The notes beneath the pieces are model-generated. The model saw only the letters and a list, made by a program, of their open reading frames with translations, did no database searches and was not told where the DNA came from. DNA of 48,038 bases from Methanosuratincolales archaeon (GTDB lineage: Archaea > Thermoproteota > Methanomethylicia > Methanomethylicales > Methanomethylicaceae): NCBI GenBank assembly GCA_014361445.1, contig JACIVQ010000006.1:1-48038 (forward strand). Direction: 5' to 3'. The translations under genes and the position numbers were made by a program. Shown here piece after piece: positions 16,663-25,973 of the stretch (position 1 is its first letter; each line of letters begins with the position of its first letter).

Positions 16663-17199
16663 ATGAAGGCAACCAAAGGGGTCCCACTCACTAGAATGAT
16701 CGCGATGACTATCGGGCTGGCAGGTTTAGGTGTGGCTCTCTCCCCCTTCTTCATCCCCATAGGTCCAATAAAGGCTTACCCCTTCCAGCACATGATCAAC
16801 ATAATAGCCGGAATTCTCTTGGGTCCTTTCTGGGCCGCGGGCGCCGCCGCCCTAACTGGGATGCTCCGCAACATGCTTGGTCTCGGCACGCTTTTCGCCT
16901 TTCCGGGCGGGGTTCCTGGCGGCTTCGTAGTGGGATTAATCTACCACTATTTCAAGGTAAAGAGGGACTTGGTTGCTTTCACCGAAAACATAGGGACCAC
17001 CGTCATAGGTGCCACCCTTGCTTACTACCTGCTTGTACCGGCCATAGGCGTCACAGTTCCGCCCATAATGGGCGTCTCAGGCGTCTGGGCGCTCTGGATA
17101 ATGTTCGAGGTTAGCTGCGGTCCTGGGGCCGTAATTGGCTACTTGGTGATTAAGGCACTAAGAAAGGCTGGCATAACAGAATACTTCGCCCCTGATTAA
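16663..17199 (+). CDS. thiW: ECF transporter substrate-binding component, ThiW-like
   Basis: A protein of about 178 residues with five or six membrane helices. The conserved segments YPFQHMINIIAGILLGPFWAA, MLRNMLGLGTLFAFPGGVPGGFVVG match ThiW, an S component proposed to capture the thiazole precursor of thiamine. The complete energizing module (two ATPases and EcfT) follows at once, so this is a dedicated four-gene ECF importer for a thiamine precursor. ATG 16663 is preferred, with GTG 16654 as an in-frame alternative. TTTATATAAT at 16620-16629 is the likely TATA box. No thiamine riboswitch is visible. Confidence 0.82.
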   Translation: MKATKGVPLTRMIAMTIGLAGLGVALSPFFIPIGPIKAYPFQHMINIIAGILLGPFWAAGAAALTGMLRNMLGLGTLFAFPGGVPGGFVVGLIYHYFKVKRDLVAFTENIGTTVIGATLAYYLLVPAIGVTVPPIMGVSGVWALWIMFEVSCGPGAVIGYLVIKALRKAGITEYFAPD

Positions 17200-17211
17200 T
17201 GGTGCATAGCC

Positions 17212-18063
17212 TTGAATGCAATATCCGTGAAGGATCTCACTTACTACTACCCGAAAAGGAGAGACCCTGCACTCGTAGACGTCACCTTAGATATAAATAA
17301 AGGAGAATTCGTCCTGATCACTGGACCTTCAGGCGGGGGAAAGTCCACACTCTGCAGGTGCCTCAACGGGCTAATCCCAACTTTTTACGGTGGGAAGATC
17401 TCAGGTAAGGTTACTGTGATGGGAATTGACGTGAGCAGTGCGACAACAAGCGAACTCTCCCGTTATGTCGGCATGGTCTTCCAAAACCCTGAGGACCAAA
17501 TAACTAGGATGTCTGTCGAGGCGGAGTTAGCGTTCGGCCTAGAGAACCTCGGGGTGGAGAGGGAGGAGATGTATAAGAGAATCAGGGAAGTAGCCAGGTT
17601 ACTCCGGATAGAGAATCTTTTGAACAGATCAGTCGAGGAGCTTTCCAGCGGTCAACAACAGAAGGTCGCCATAGGCTCTATACTCGTAATGAGACCTGAG
17701 ATCTTGGTCTTGGACGAGCCGACCTCTGAGCTCGACCCAAAGAGTGCCCAGGACCTCATTGAACTGGTCGCGCAATTGAACAGAGAGCTGGGGATGACCA
17801 TTGTGATCGTGGAGCACCGCCTCAACTTCATTCTCGAAAAAGCTGACAGGCTCATCATTATCAATGGCGGGAGGGTTGCGGTGGACAAGAGTCCTCAAGA
17901 AGCCCTGAGGAGTCGCGAAGTGGAAAGACTTGGAGCATCTCTCCCGAAGGTCGTGCAGCTCTACCATGCCCTTTCTGAGATGGGGCTAAACCTCCCTAGG
18001 GTGCCACTCTCTGTTGAACAACTTGAGACCGAACTGAGGGGTGCATTGATACGGGTGCACTGA
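17212..18063 (+). CDS. ecfA1: ECF transporter ATPase (first)
   Basis: A 283-residue ABC ATPase: YYYPKRRDPALVDVTL, Walker A GPSGGGKST, Q-loop FQNPEDQI, signature LSSGQQQKVAIG, Walker B ILVLDEPTSELD, and switch His in VIVEHR. The FQNPEDQ motif is typical of ECF ATPases and contacts EcfT. TTG 17212 is 12 nt after the ThiW stop with GGTG upstream. Its TGA stop lies in CTGA shared with the next gene. Confidence 0.93.
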   Translation: MNAISVKDLTYYYPKRRDPALVDVTLDINKGEFVLITGPSGGGKSTLCRCLNGLIPTFYGGKISGKVTVMGIDVSSATTSELSRYVGMVFQNPEDQITRMSVEAELAFGLENLGVEREEMYKRIREVARLLRIENLLNRSVEELSSGQQQKVAIGSILVMRPEILVLDEPTSELDPKSAQDLIELVAQLNRELGMTIVIVEHRLNFILEKADRLIIINGGRVAVDKSPQEALRSREVERLGASLPKVVQLYHALSEMGLNLPRVPLSVEQLETELRGALIRVH

Positions 18064-18890
18064 TAGAGTTCGAGGGCGTGAGCTACACCTACCCGAATGG
18101 GAACGAAGCACTTAAGGATGTAAACCTGAAGATAAGCCGCGGCGAATCCGTCGCCATAATGGGTGAGAACGGCGCAGGAAAGACCACTATGGCTAAGCTC
18201 ATGCTGGGGCTAATCCGTCCGACCAGAGGCAGGGTCCTGATCGACGGCATCGACACTCGTGAGTCCACAACAGCAAGGATCGCGAGGAAGGTAGGCTACA
18301 TCTTTCAGAATCCCCTCTACCAGCTTTTCTCCGACACTGTTGAAAAGGAGGTCACGCTAGGTCCTAGGGCCATGGGCATGGACGAGAAGACCGTCTCAGA
18401 GAGGGTAACAGCTACCCTCCGCGAGATGGGGCTTGAGCGCCTGAGGGATGTGCCTCCGCTATCACTTAGCGAGGGTGAGCGGAAACGAGTAGCAATAGCC
18501 TCTGTCCTCAGCATGGATCCCCAAGCTCTGATCATCGACGAGCCTACGCTGGGACAGGACGAGGTGGAGAGGGTCAGGCTGATGCAAATACTTAGGAGGC
18601 AGCTAGAGAAGGGCAAGTCGGTCATAATAATCTCGCACGATGTCGACTTTGCCTACGAGGTTGCAGAGAGGTTCGTCATCATGAAGAGGGGCAGGGTTCT
18701 TGGGGCTTTAACGAAAGCCGAGCTTCTCAGCAACAGGGAAATGCTCGAGGAAGCAAATCTAGTGGTGCCGCAGCTCCTCGATATCGCGGATGTGCTGAAG
18801 AGGAACGGCATACTAGAGAACAACTCATCAATGGACATCAGGGGATTGGCATCCGCCATAATAAGCGCCATAAAGGGTGGGCAAAGGTGA
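18060..18890 (+). CDS. ecfA2: ECF transporter ATPase (second), CTG start proposed
   Basis: An ABC ATPase: IEFEGVSYTYPNGNEALKDV, Walker A GENGAGKTT, Q-loop FQNPLYQLF, signature LSEGERKRVAIAS, Walker B ALIIDEPTLGQD, and His in IISHDVD. The first beta strand IEFEGVSYTY is needed for the fold, but the first standard start (GTG 18078) lies within it. CTG 18060 gives the normal N-terminus and forms a CTGA overlap with the preceding stop, analogous to the usual ATGA coupling. I therefore propose CTG as start. Pairs with EcfA1 as the heterodimeric motor. Confidence 0.92.
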   Translation: MIEFEGVSYTYPNGNEALKDVNLKISRGESVAIMGENGAGKTTMAKLMLGLIRPTRGRVLIDGIDTRESTTARIARKVGYIFQNPLYQLFSDTVEKEVTLGPRAMGMDEKTVSERVTATLREMGLERLRDVPPLSLSEGERKRVAIASVLSMDPQALIIDEPTLGQDEVERVRLMQILRRQLEKGKSVIIISHDVDFAYEVAERFVIMKRGRVLGALTKAELLSNREMLEEANLVVPQLLDIADVLKRNGILENNSSMDIRGLASAIISAIKGGQR

Positions 18891-19642
18891 GCAGCCTCTT
18901 ACAGGCTCTGCAGTGGCAAAGGGGAGAGACCTCAATCCACAAGCTAGATCCTAGGACAAAGATCGCTTGGTGCCTCCTGACAGTGGCCTTCTCGGTCTAC
19001 TTCTTGACAATAGAGGCGCAGATAATACTTCTGATTACAATAATATCCTACCTTGCCGCCGCTAGGAGCATCAGGAGGTTCGCAGGGGGTCTCTGGTCGA
19101 TACTTTTTTTGGTAGCTTTCATAGCAGCCCTGAACTATCTTTACATGGGTCTCTACTACACAGTCGCGACCTCGCTCCGATTGATAAACATCCTGATGGC
19201 TTTTTCTGCGTTCTCCCTCACAACCCACCCTGACGACCTCAGCGCCGCACTTATCAAGCTCAGGCTCCCCTACAACTTCGCCTACATGCTCGTTGCTTCT
19301 GCCCGATATGCCGTTGTGATGAGCAGAGAGTTCTCGAACATCATCGACGCTTATAAGGCAAGGGGCATCGAGTTTGAGGGGCTTTTTCTTAAGAGGGTGA
19401 GGCAGTACGCCATGATATTGGTGCCCCTGATAATGTGCACAATTAGGCGGTCCTTCAGGCTAGCAGAGGCTATGGAAGCCAGGGCTTTTAGTTTGAAGTG
19501 CAAGAAGACCTACTACAGAGAGCTCTACTTCAAGAAAACCGATTTCGCGTTCATTTGCCTTGTGATTTTTTATCTTTCTATTATATCAATTCTCTACTAT
19601 TCCCTGATTGTTATTCCTATATGGCCGACAATCTGGGTTTAG
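18887..19642 (+). CDS. ecfT: ECF transporter transmembrane component EcfT
   Basis: A 251-residue membrane protein with about five to six helices. The two short coupling motifs of the family are visible, AYKARGIEF and EAMEARAFSLK, whose Ala-Arg-Gly-type segments seat in the ATPases. The N-terminal IHKLDPRTKIAW is also typical. GTG 18887 overlaps the ecfA2 stop (GTGA). A final membrane helix closes the protein. Last gene of the four-gene operon; a tRNA follows. Confidence 0.92.
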   Translation: MSSLLQALQWQRGETSIHKLDPRTKIAWCLLTVAFSVYFLTIEAQIILLITIISYLAAARSIRRFAGGLWSILFLVAFIAALNYLYMGLYYTVATSLRLINILMAFSAFSLTTHPDDLSAALIKLRLPYNFAYMLVASARYAVVMSREFSNIIDAYKARGIEFEGLFLKRVRQYAMILVPLIMCTIRRSFRLAEAMEARAFSLKCKKTYYRELYFKKTDFAFICLVIFYLSIISILYYSLIVIPIWPTIWV

Positions 19643-19723
19643 ATATCTCTGGGAGAGTGAAGCTTGAAAAATGTTCGAGTAACAATACAATAAAATATAT
19701 CCGACCGATCCAAATCTTTGAAT

Positions 19724-19815
19724 GGGCCCGTGGCCTAGCATGGATTAGGGCGTCGGCCTCCGGTGGCCTCGAAGAGAGTCGATGGTCGAGGGTTCAAATC
19801 CCTCCGGGCCCGCCA
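19724..19815 (+). tRNA. tRNA-Arg(CCG) with a 13-nt intron, CCA encoded
   Basis: Acceptor GGGCCCG pairs with CGGGCCC (19805-19811), discriminator G, then an encoded CCA. D arm, T arm GAGGG-TTCAAAT-CCCTC and a TGGTC variable loop are clear. The anticodon stem TCGGC (19753-19757) pairs with GTCGA (19778-19782) only if 13 nt are removed at 37/38; the mature loop is then CTCCGGA with anticodon CCG at 19760-19762. The intron is 19764-19776 (one base of play at the G). TATA-like AAAATATAT lies about 28 nt upstream. Decodes CGG. Confidence 0.9.
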
Positions 19816-19858
19816 ATTAACATAATCGGCGATAAAGCCCAAGCCTTTTAAGGGTAGG

Positions 19859-20310
19859 ATGAGCCGCCGTTTAAGTTTTAATGGAGCCGAGACGGTTTTA
19901 GGAGATCTCAAAGGCATCAGAAGGAACGGAAAAGGTAAAGGCAAAGATAAAAGTTTCAACAACGGCTTCCCATACTATAAAAGCCAATTCATAGAATATA
20001 AGGCAAAATAGCTTGGATCAAAAGCCATCAAAATAAGCGAGCGGAGCACTTCAAAGATATGCCATAAATGCGATTTGAAGGACTCAGTCAGAGTCGGGAG
20101 TCTCTTCAGATATTTAAAGTGTGGATACTCCTGCAACGCAGACTACAATGGAGCCATGAACACACTCAAGCGGGTTATGGGCTAAATTCTTATAGCATGG
20201 GCTGAATTGAAACAGCCCGGAACTCGGTATGATGAAGCTACAGACACAGAGGCTGAAGGACCGAGAATCTCCTTTAGTCATGGAAAGCGTCAAAATCCTA
20301 AATTTGAAGT
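19859..20310 (+). pseudogene. Decayed TnpB (IS200/IS605-IS1341 type) C-terminal half
   Basis: One frame reads as the C-terminal half of TnpB: VLGDLKGIRRNGKG, FPYYKSQFIEYKAK, a TAG stop at 20009-20011, then SERSTSKICHKC, YLKCGYSCNADYNGAMNTLKR, and a TAA at 20183-20185, after which the usual tail GTRYDEATDTEAEGPRI continues in frame. The zinc-ribbon cysteines and the last RuvC Asp survive, but the glutamate expected in the E-D-L motif is Gly and two stops break the frame. The N-terminal half and TnpA are absent. It lies immediately after the tRNA-Arg gene. The nuclease is dead. Confidence 0.8.
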
Positions 20311-20311
20311 A

Positions 20312-22270
20312 TTACATCCTCGTTGGTGCATTTATCCCCATCATACTCAACGCGTTAGCCAGGACAGTCTTGACTCCCTCCACTAACCCCAGCCTCGCTA
20401 TTTTCAACCTCTCATCCTCAGTCTTCAGTACTGGAACATTATCGTAAAAGATATTGAAGGTAGCCGAGAGTTCGTTTGCATACTCGGCTATCAACTCCGG
20501 TCTCAGACTCTTCGCAGCCTCGCTCACGACCTCTGGGAAAAGCGAGAGCTTCACAACTAGATCCCTCTCGTACCTCGTACTCATCCCCGCATAGTCTGCC
20601 TCGACGCCACCGAAACTTTGATGGGCTTTTGCAAGTATGTTGCTCGCCCTTGCATGTGCGTACTGTATGAACGGTCCACTATTCTGCTCGAAGTTCAACA
20701 CCCTCTCCCACGTGAATGTTATTGGCTTGTTCGGCGCTACGGCAACCAGCGCATACCTCACAGCCCCTACCCCGACAACCTCCGATATCTTCTTCCTCTC
20801 CTCCTCGCTCAGGTGCGGCGACCTCTTCGAGACCTCCTCATACGCCCTCTCCACAGCCTCGTCCATGACCTCGTCAAACGTGACGTACCTCCCCCTCCTC
20901 CCCGACATCTTCTTGCCTGGCAGGTGCACAAGTTCGTAGCTGAAGTGGACGAGATTCTCCGCCAAGCCCCCGAGCCCCAGCGCGTACAGTGCCAGCTTAA
21001 GTTGGAGCTGCGGCAGCTTCTGCTCCAGGGATATCACATTTATAACCCTCTCAGCCCTGTCAAACTTCCACAGCGTGTACGCTATATCCCTCGTTGTGTA
21101 CAGGGTCGTACCGTCAGACCTCTTGAGCGTAAGGGGCGGTACCTCTCCTTTAATTCCATACCTCTCCTTCAACCCATACCTCCTCGCTACCTCCTCGCAG
21201 TCTAGTATCGCCGTACCTTCCTCAACCCTGCCGAACCCAGTCCTAAGTAACCACTCAACAACCGTCTCAGCGCCTCCGTTCCATGACGTGAGCTCGCTCT
21301 CCCAGTCCCAGCTGTCGAACTCTATGTTTGCTCTCGCTAATGTCTCCCTGAACCCTGCCAGGGCGAGCTCAGAGACTCTCCTTATAAGCTTGACTGCCTC
21401 CTCTTCCTTCTTCTCGTACCTTCTGAGCAGGTCTGCGACCTCGCCTTCAGGGTTCTCTGATTCAGATATCGCTTGGTACACGGCGTCGAAGACCTTCTCA
21501 TTTTTAGCCCTAAGCTCTGATGCTACTCCAACCCAATCGTCCAGCTCGCCCAGCTTCTCCCTCACCCCCTCGTCTTTCCCCTCGCTCTTGAGCCTCTCTA
21601 TCTCCCTCTGGAGCGATTTTATGCTCATGGCACAGCTCGTCACTGCGTAAACAAAGCCCACAAAATGGTCGCTCTTTCCACTGACAGGAACATCACCCAA
21701 CTTCGAGTAACCATAACTCGCCTGGGCTACCTGTAACCCGACGTCGTCTATGTAGAAGTGCCTACTCACCTCGTAGCCCGCTGCCCTCAGAACCCTTGCC
21801 AGAGTGTCTCCTATTACCGCGTTTCTTGCTCCGCCCACATGTATGGGATGTATCGGGTTCACGCTCGTGTGCTCCACGATAACCTTTTCGTCCCTCTCCC
21901 CCAGCCTGCCAAACCCTTCTTTTATTTTGCGTATCGCCTCAAGCGTCACTTCTGCGAACTTCGTGTAGTTCACGAAGAAGTTCACATAGCCTGCCCCTGC
22001 AGATTCGACCCTCTCAACCAGAAACTTCTCATATGAGGCGATCCTTGAGGCTAGGCTATCCGCCAGGTCCTTTGGGTTCTTCCCGTTCTTCTTTGCTACT
22101 GAAAAAGTGGAAAAGCTCAGATTCCCGTAATCCGGAACAGACGGCACAGCCAGCCTCACATCATCCTCGACGAACTCCAACCCTTCCTCATTTAAAGCCC
22201 CTATGAGTAACCCTTTGCACTCTTCCCTGAATTCCGCAAATGGTCTCTCCACAACCCTCTCCTTTGCCAA
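20312..22270 (-). CDS. argS: Arginyl-tRNA synthetase
   Basis: A class I synthetase of about 652 residues charging tRNA-Arg. Visible are the N-terminal tRNA D-loop-binding domain (LAVPSVPDYGNLSF), the HIGH-equivalent HPIHVGGARN, the KMSKS-equivalent KKMSGRRG, TTRDIAYTLWKF, and the C-terminal anticodon-binding helical bundle ending MMGINAPTRM. There is a perfect GGAGG 8 nt before TTG 22270; ATG 22285 and GTG 22306 are in-frame alternatives. It lies between two tRNA-Arg genes. Confidence 0.96.
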   Translation of the reverse strand: MAKERVVERPFAEFREECKGLLIGALNEEGLEFVEDDVRLAVPSVPDYGNLSFSTFSVAKKNGKNPKDLADSLASRIASYEKFLVERVESAGAGYVNFFVNYTKFAEVTLEAIRKIKEGFGRLGERDEKVIVEHTSVNPIHPIHVGGARNAVIGDTLARVLRAAGYEVSRHFYIDDVGLQVAQASYGYSKLGDVPVSGKSDHFVGFVYAVTSCAMSIKSLQREIERLKSEGKDEGVREKLGELDDWVGVASELRAKNEKVFDAVYQAISESENPEGEVADLLRRYEKKEEEAVKLIRRVSELALAGFRETLARANIEFDSWDWESELTSWNGGAETVVEWLLRTGFGRVEEGTAILDCEEVARRYGLKERYGIKGEVPPLTLKRSDGTTLYTTRDIAYTLWKFDRAERVINVISLEQKLPQLQLKLALYALGLGGLAENLVHFSYELVHLPGKKMSGRRGRYVTFDEVMDEAVERAYEEVSKRSPHLSEEERKKISEVVGVGAVRYALVAVAPNKPITFTWERVLNFEQNSGPFIQYAHARASNILAKAHQSFGGVEADYAGMSTRYERDLVVKLSLFPEVVSEAAKSLRPELIAEYANELSATFNIFYDNVPVLKTEDERLKIARLGLVEGVKTVLANALSMMGINAPTRM

Positions 22271-22306
22271 GTGTGTATCCTCCATGTCCTTTTGATCTGC
22301 GCCCAC

Positions 22307-22608
22307 TTTGCTTTGGTATCTCTATCACGCCCACTCTCATAAATGATGCGGAGCCCCCTCGAAATTGAAGTTTTTATATTAATGAACTATTAGAGGCGGC
22401 ATCCACTCATATAATTACAACGAATGTAGGAGTACGACACAAGTTACTTTTAAAATATTTTTTAAGCTTTAGAATACTTTTAGTATACGTAAGTGTATTA
22501 TTATTACCATGAATCACTATGAATATGAGATGAAATCATACTATTTAAACTATCGTTGGGAATGCTCCCACCAATTTTAAATTCCATAATGGTTATGGAG
22601 GATCAGAA
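22307..22608 (+). promoter_or_regulatory. AT-rich upstream region of the PEP carboxylase gene
   Basis: No gene is visible in this gap. It is much more AT-rich than the coding sequence and holds several candidate TATA boxes (TATTTAAA near 22541, AATTTTAAAT near 22574, and TTTTTATATT on the other strand side near 22373). An inverted repeat GTATAC (22483-22488) sits within a short direct repeat TACTTTTAGTATAC. The strong GGAGGATC at 22598-22605 is the ribosome site of the next gene. Regulatory function is inferred from composition only. Confidence 0.35.
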
Positions 22609-24186
22609 TTGATTGAGGGTAGGAAGATCCCTGCAACAATATCCACACAGCACCCAGACAATGCCAACCTCCCACCTTGGTGCACGGGCAGCGTCATAGA
22701 GGGCAACGCCGAGATCCACGAGGTGTACTTTGCATTCCACGACCTGGGCTGCCAAGAGGTCATGTGGGACTCAGAGGGTAAGGATGTGGACACGCGCGTT
22801 GTGAGGAAGCTCCTCTCCAACTATCCCGAATACTTCTCAGCCAATCAGCTGGGTAGGGACGTCTTCCTGACTTACAGGATCCCCAACCCAAAGATAGAAG
22901 GCGCTGAGAGGAAGGTCGTGGTCGAGACCCTCCAGAACATGACAGTCGCTTGCGACGTGGCGTCCTCGTTTTACAAGAGAGAAGTCTCCCCAATCTTCGA
23001 AGTGATGCTCCCCTTCACGACGGACGCCAAGGACCTATTGTGGCTCCACAACTATTACAAAAAGGCCATAGCCGAGGCCGAGGAGATAAGGCTTGACGAG
23101 GAGATCACCGTAAGGGAATGGATCGGGTGCTTCCAGCCCAAGGCTATCGAGATAATCCCTATAGTAGAGGATTACGACAGCATATTCACGGTGGACAGGA
23201 TTTTAGATCCATTCATAATTTCTGTAAAGCCTAGGTACATGAGGGTCTTCATAGCCAGGTCCGATCCTGCCTTAAACTACGGGCTTTTATGTGCTGTTCT
23301 GCTAGCCAAGGTCGCCCTCTCAAAGCTCTATTCCCTCGCCCAGAGGCGTGGTATTTCCATTCACCCCATAATCGGCGTGGGATCCATGCCCTTCAGGGGG
23401 CACCTCTCGCCCACCAACGTAGAAAAATTCCTCGAGGAGTACAAAGGGTTATCCACTGTCACTATTCAGTCTGCCCTAAAGTATGACTACCCGTTGGAAG
23501 AGGTAAAGACCTGCGTGTCCACGCTAAACAGGTGCTTACCTAACAGCATTCCCCAAACTATCGACCATGATGAGGAGGAGGCGCTGGACTCGACCCTCCA
23601 GAAGAGCGCCACCCTTTATGGCAAGATCGTGGAGCGCCTTGCCCCCCTCATAAATAATGTTTCCTCCTACGTCCCCCCAAGGAGGGCAAGGAGGCTTCAC
23701 ATTGGTCTTTTCGGCTACAGTAGAAGGGTCGGTACTGTTACCCTTCCAAGGGCCATACCCTTTGCTGCAGCTCTTTACTCATTGGGAATCCCGCCTGAGC
23801 TACTCGGGGGAAGAATCTTCTCTGAGCTGAAGGAGAGCGAGTGGGAGATCGTTAGCAGACATTACATCAACCTAAGACATGATCTGGAAGTAGCGGGAGG
23901 TTTTCTCTCCTGGCGGAACATAGAGCTGCTCAGGCACGAGAGTAAGAGGGTTGCGAAGAGGGCAGGAATGGATGAAGAGTGCCTAAAAGAGGTCATAAAA
24001 GATATCTTGGGCGACCTCGAATCCATAGAGAGGACGTTGGGCATTAAACTAGGACCTACCAACCACCTTCAGATGAAACACGAAAACTTTGCGAACAACT
24101 TCTTAATATCATACTTAGAAGGCGACCACGTCGCCGCCTCCACATCGTTACTTGAGGCTGCAAAAACAAGGAGATGCCTCGGGTAG
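22609..24186 (+). CDS. ppcA: Phosphoenolpyruvate carboxylase, archaeal type
   Basis: A 525-residue enzyme that carboxylates PEP to oxaloacetate. It belongs to the short archaeal family (about 500 residues), not to the long bacterial/plant one: IPATISTQHPDNANLPPW, EIHEVYFAFHDLGCQEVMWDSEGKDVDTRVV, FEVMLPFTTDAKDL, the GVGSMPFRGHLSPTN region with the catalytic Arg, and QMKHENFANNFL near the C-terminus. TTG 22609 has GGAGGATC upstream. Anaplerotic; in an autotroph it feeds CO2 into the tricarboxylate pathway. Confidence 0.95.
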   Translation: MIEGRKIPATISTQHPDNANLPPWCTGSVIEGNAEIHEVYFAFHDLGCQEVMWDSEGKDVDTRVVRKLLSNYPEYFSANQLGRDVFLTYRIPNPKIEGAERKVVVETLQNMTVACDVASSFYKREVSPIFEVMLPFTTDAKDLLWLHNYYKKAIAEAEEIRLDEEITVREWIGCFQPKAIEIIPIVEDYDSIFTVDRILDPFIISVKPRYMRVFIARSDPALNYGLLCAVLLAKVALSKLYSLAQRRGISIHPIIGVGSMPFRGHLSPTNVEKFLEEYKGLSTVTIQSALKYDYPLEEVKTCVSTLNRCLPNSIPQTIDHDEEEALDSTLQKSATLYGKIVERLAPLINNVSSYVPPRRARRLHIGLFGYSRRVGTVTLPRAIPFAAALYSLGIPPELLGGRIFSELKESEWEIVSRHYINLRHDLEVAGGFLSWRNIELLRHESKRVAKRAGMDEECLKEVIKDILGDLESIERTLGIKLGPTNHLQMKHENFANNFLISYLEGDHVAASTSLLEAAKTRRCLG

Positions 24187-24304
24187 TATGAAAATTCTTT
24201 TTTAAACGGTCACTGAGTTTTATCGCTCGGCATTTCGATCCTTTGAAAATCATCATTCAGTTATCAACTAATCGCAGTCCTTCCTACAATTCGTTATTTC
24301 TGGT

Positions 24305-25159
24305 TTATAGACAATCTTTCAGAGGGGGCAATGGTATCGGTTTTAAAACAAACTTACATACTGGGTCGCCTTTCGCTATACACTCCTCCTCCATAACAGT
24401 GAATCCCTTTCCGAAGAGCTCCGCCAAGATCCCAGCAATCATCCCGCGGACGAACTGACTGTATGCAGTCACCCTGCCCTTTCCAAGCTCACACTCAAAA
24501 GAGTCCTCCACCTCAATCTCGCCATGGTCTTGAGAGAGTCTCTTCACATGCATCTTCCCGAAGCCTGCCCACTGGAACATTATAGCACTGACTTTTTTAA
24601 AGATCTCCATCGGCTCCTTCAGATTAATGAGTTCTGCTGTCTCTTTATGGAGCTTTGCAAATTCAATTCCGGTGGTAAATCCTGTATGGTAAAGTAATGC
24701 TTCGCCTCCCACACCAAATAACTTGCGGATCTCGGTCAATAGTCCTCTGTACCCGAGCTCCCTGAATATTACGATCCTATTCTTCCCTGCCTTTAGCGGA
24801 TGCGATAACGTGTCGGCTATAAACCCGTCAACCAGCGGCATTATCACTTCTAATTTAATAAGATATTCGGTTGATTTAAGCTCGGCAATTAAATCGTCAT
24901 GGGATATGTCTGCCTCTGTCATGTCTAAAAAGGCAAGGATAAGGGTCTCTTGATACCCAGTACTCGGATCATTACTTTTACTCTCGTCTTTTTTATTTTC
25001 ATTACTTATATTCCTTTCACCATTAAAATATCCATTATTACTACCATCAAAATAACAAGAGACAAATGCTTGGCGAAGTATGATCTTGTGCTTGGACAGG
25101 AGCACGGTCAATCCCGAAATGACGCCAGGACCATCTCGAACTACTCCTCTTATTCCAAT
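24305..25159 (-). CDS. V4R-domain protein with N-terminal ACT-like domain
   Basis: Residues about 110-285 form a V4R (4-vinyl reductase) domain: GFGGEALLYHTGFTTGIEFAKL-like, the Cys-containing ECELGKGRVTAYSQFVRGMIAGILAELFGKGFTVMEEEC, then AKGDPVCKF. The N-terminus GIRGVVRDGPGVISGLTVLLSKHKI is an ACT-type small-molecule domain, followed by a low-complexity Asn/Lys linker. No ATG/GTG/TTG precedes the ACT motif in frame; GGAAGG six nt before ATT 25159 makes this codon the best start. A TATA-like TGTATATAATG at 25222-25232 is close. Such proteins are sensors or carriers; the ligand is unknown. Confidence 0.75.
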   Translation of the reverse strand: MGIRGVVRDGPGVISGLTVLLSKHKIILRQAFVSCYFDGSNNGYFNGERNISNENKKDESKSNDPSTGYQETLILAFLDMTEADISHDDLIAELKSTEYLIKLEVIMPLVDGFIADTLSHPLKAGKNRIVIFRELGYRGLLTEIRKLFGVGGEALLYHTGFTTGIEFAKLHKETAELINLKEPMEIFKKVSAIMFQWAGFGKMHVKRLSQDHGEIEVEDSFECELGKGRVTAYSQFVRGMIAGILAELFGKGFTVMEEECIAKGDPVCKFVLKPIPLPPLKDCL

Positions 25160-25311
25160 TAGGCGCCTTCCAGGAGATACTAGGTACCTTCTAAGATCTA
25201 AATTATTATAGAGTTCTATACATTATATACAGATGCCCCTTTTTTATAAGGTGGCAAAGTCTCCCTTACTACTATATAAACTTATGTGGGGTATCATTCT
25301 CTCCCGAGAGG

Positions 25312-25671
25312 TTATCTCTTCCAAATCATCCTTACCATCGTTATTAATATTGTTATCAGGATCACTAAAAATACCATTATTAAATTGAGCACCTCAAAAC
25401 CCAACACAATAGACATTAACAAAGCCCCAACCAAGTACCCTATTGCATACATTAGCCCCCAATGCCCCAAGATCTCTATAATGGCAATTGCCAAGATTAT
25501 TAACAAAAATTTGTACCAAATGATTAAAGTCACATCATGCGTTGCCCAAAGATACCCTATTTGTGGGCTATGAAGTACTATGGCTCCTGCAATCTCAAGG
25601 GGGATGGATAAGGCAAACCCCAGTAACACGTCTTGGATCGCCGCCCCCAGCCCACCTTCACCTTCACGCAT
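25312..25671 (-). CDS. Small membrane protein of unknown function
   Basis: A 119-residue protein with four hydrophobic segments (residues about 15-35, 45-65, 72-92, 95-115) and a C-terminal RMIWKR. No family recognised. GGGAG seven nt before ATG 25671 supports translation. Codon and base use are somewhat AT-richer than the neighbours. It is transcribed in the same direction as the V4R gene. Confidence 0.6.
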   Translation of the reverse strand: MREGEGGLGAAIQDVLLGFALSIPLEIAGAIVLHSPQIGYLWATHDVTLIIWYKFLLIILAIAIIEILGHWGLMYAIGYLVGALLMSIVLGFEVLNLIMVFLVILITILITMVRMIWKR

Positions 25672-25832
25672 AATTAAGCTCCCAAGGGTAATACTCCTAT
25701 TTTTGCTAATCTTATCATATACTCTGAACTACTTAATCCTACCTCGACCTTTCAATAAAACCAGGATTTCTGCACATGGGAAAGGTCTCCCAAAATTTCT
25801 ACGGTTTGCTTAAAAATTGAATTGTACATTGA

Positions 25833-25951
<119 letters not shown>

Positions 25952-25973
25952 TCCGCATAAAGGTTAATTTGCG

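Noticed and set aside
20222-20268. C/D box-like RNA (CTCGGT, ATGATGA, CTGA, ACCGAG)
   Set aside because: The sequence also reads as the conserved tail of TnpB in frame with the pseudogene, and there is only one short guide with no C'/D' pair.
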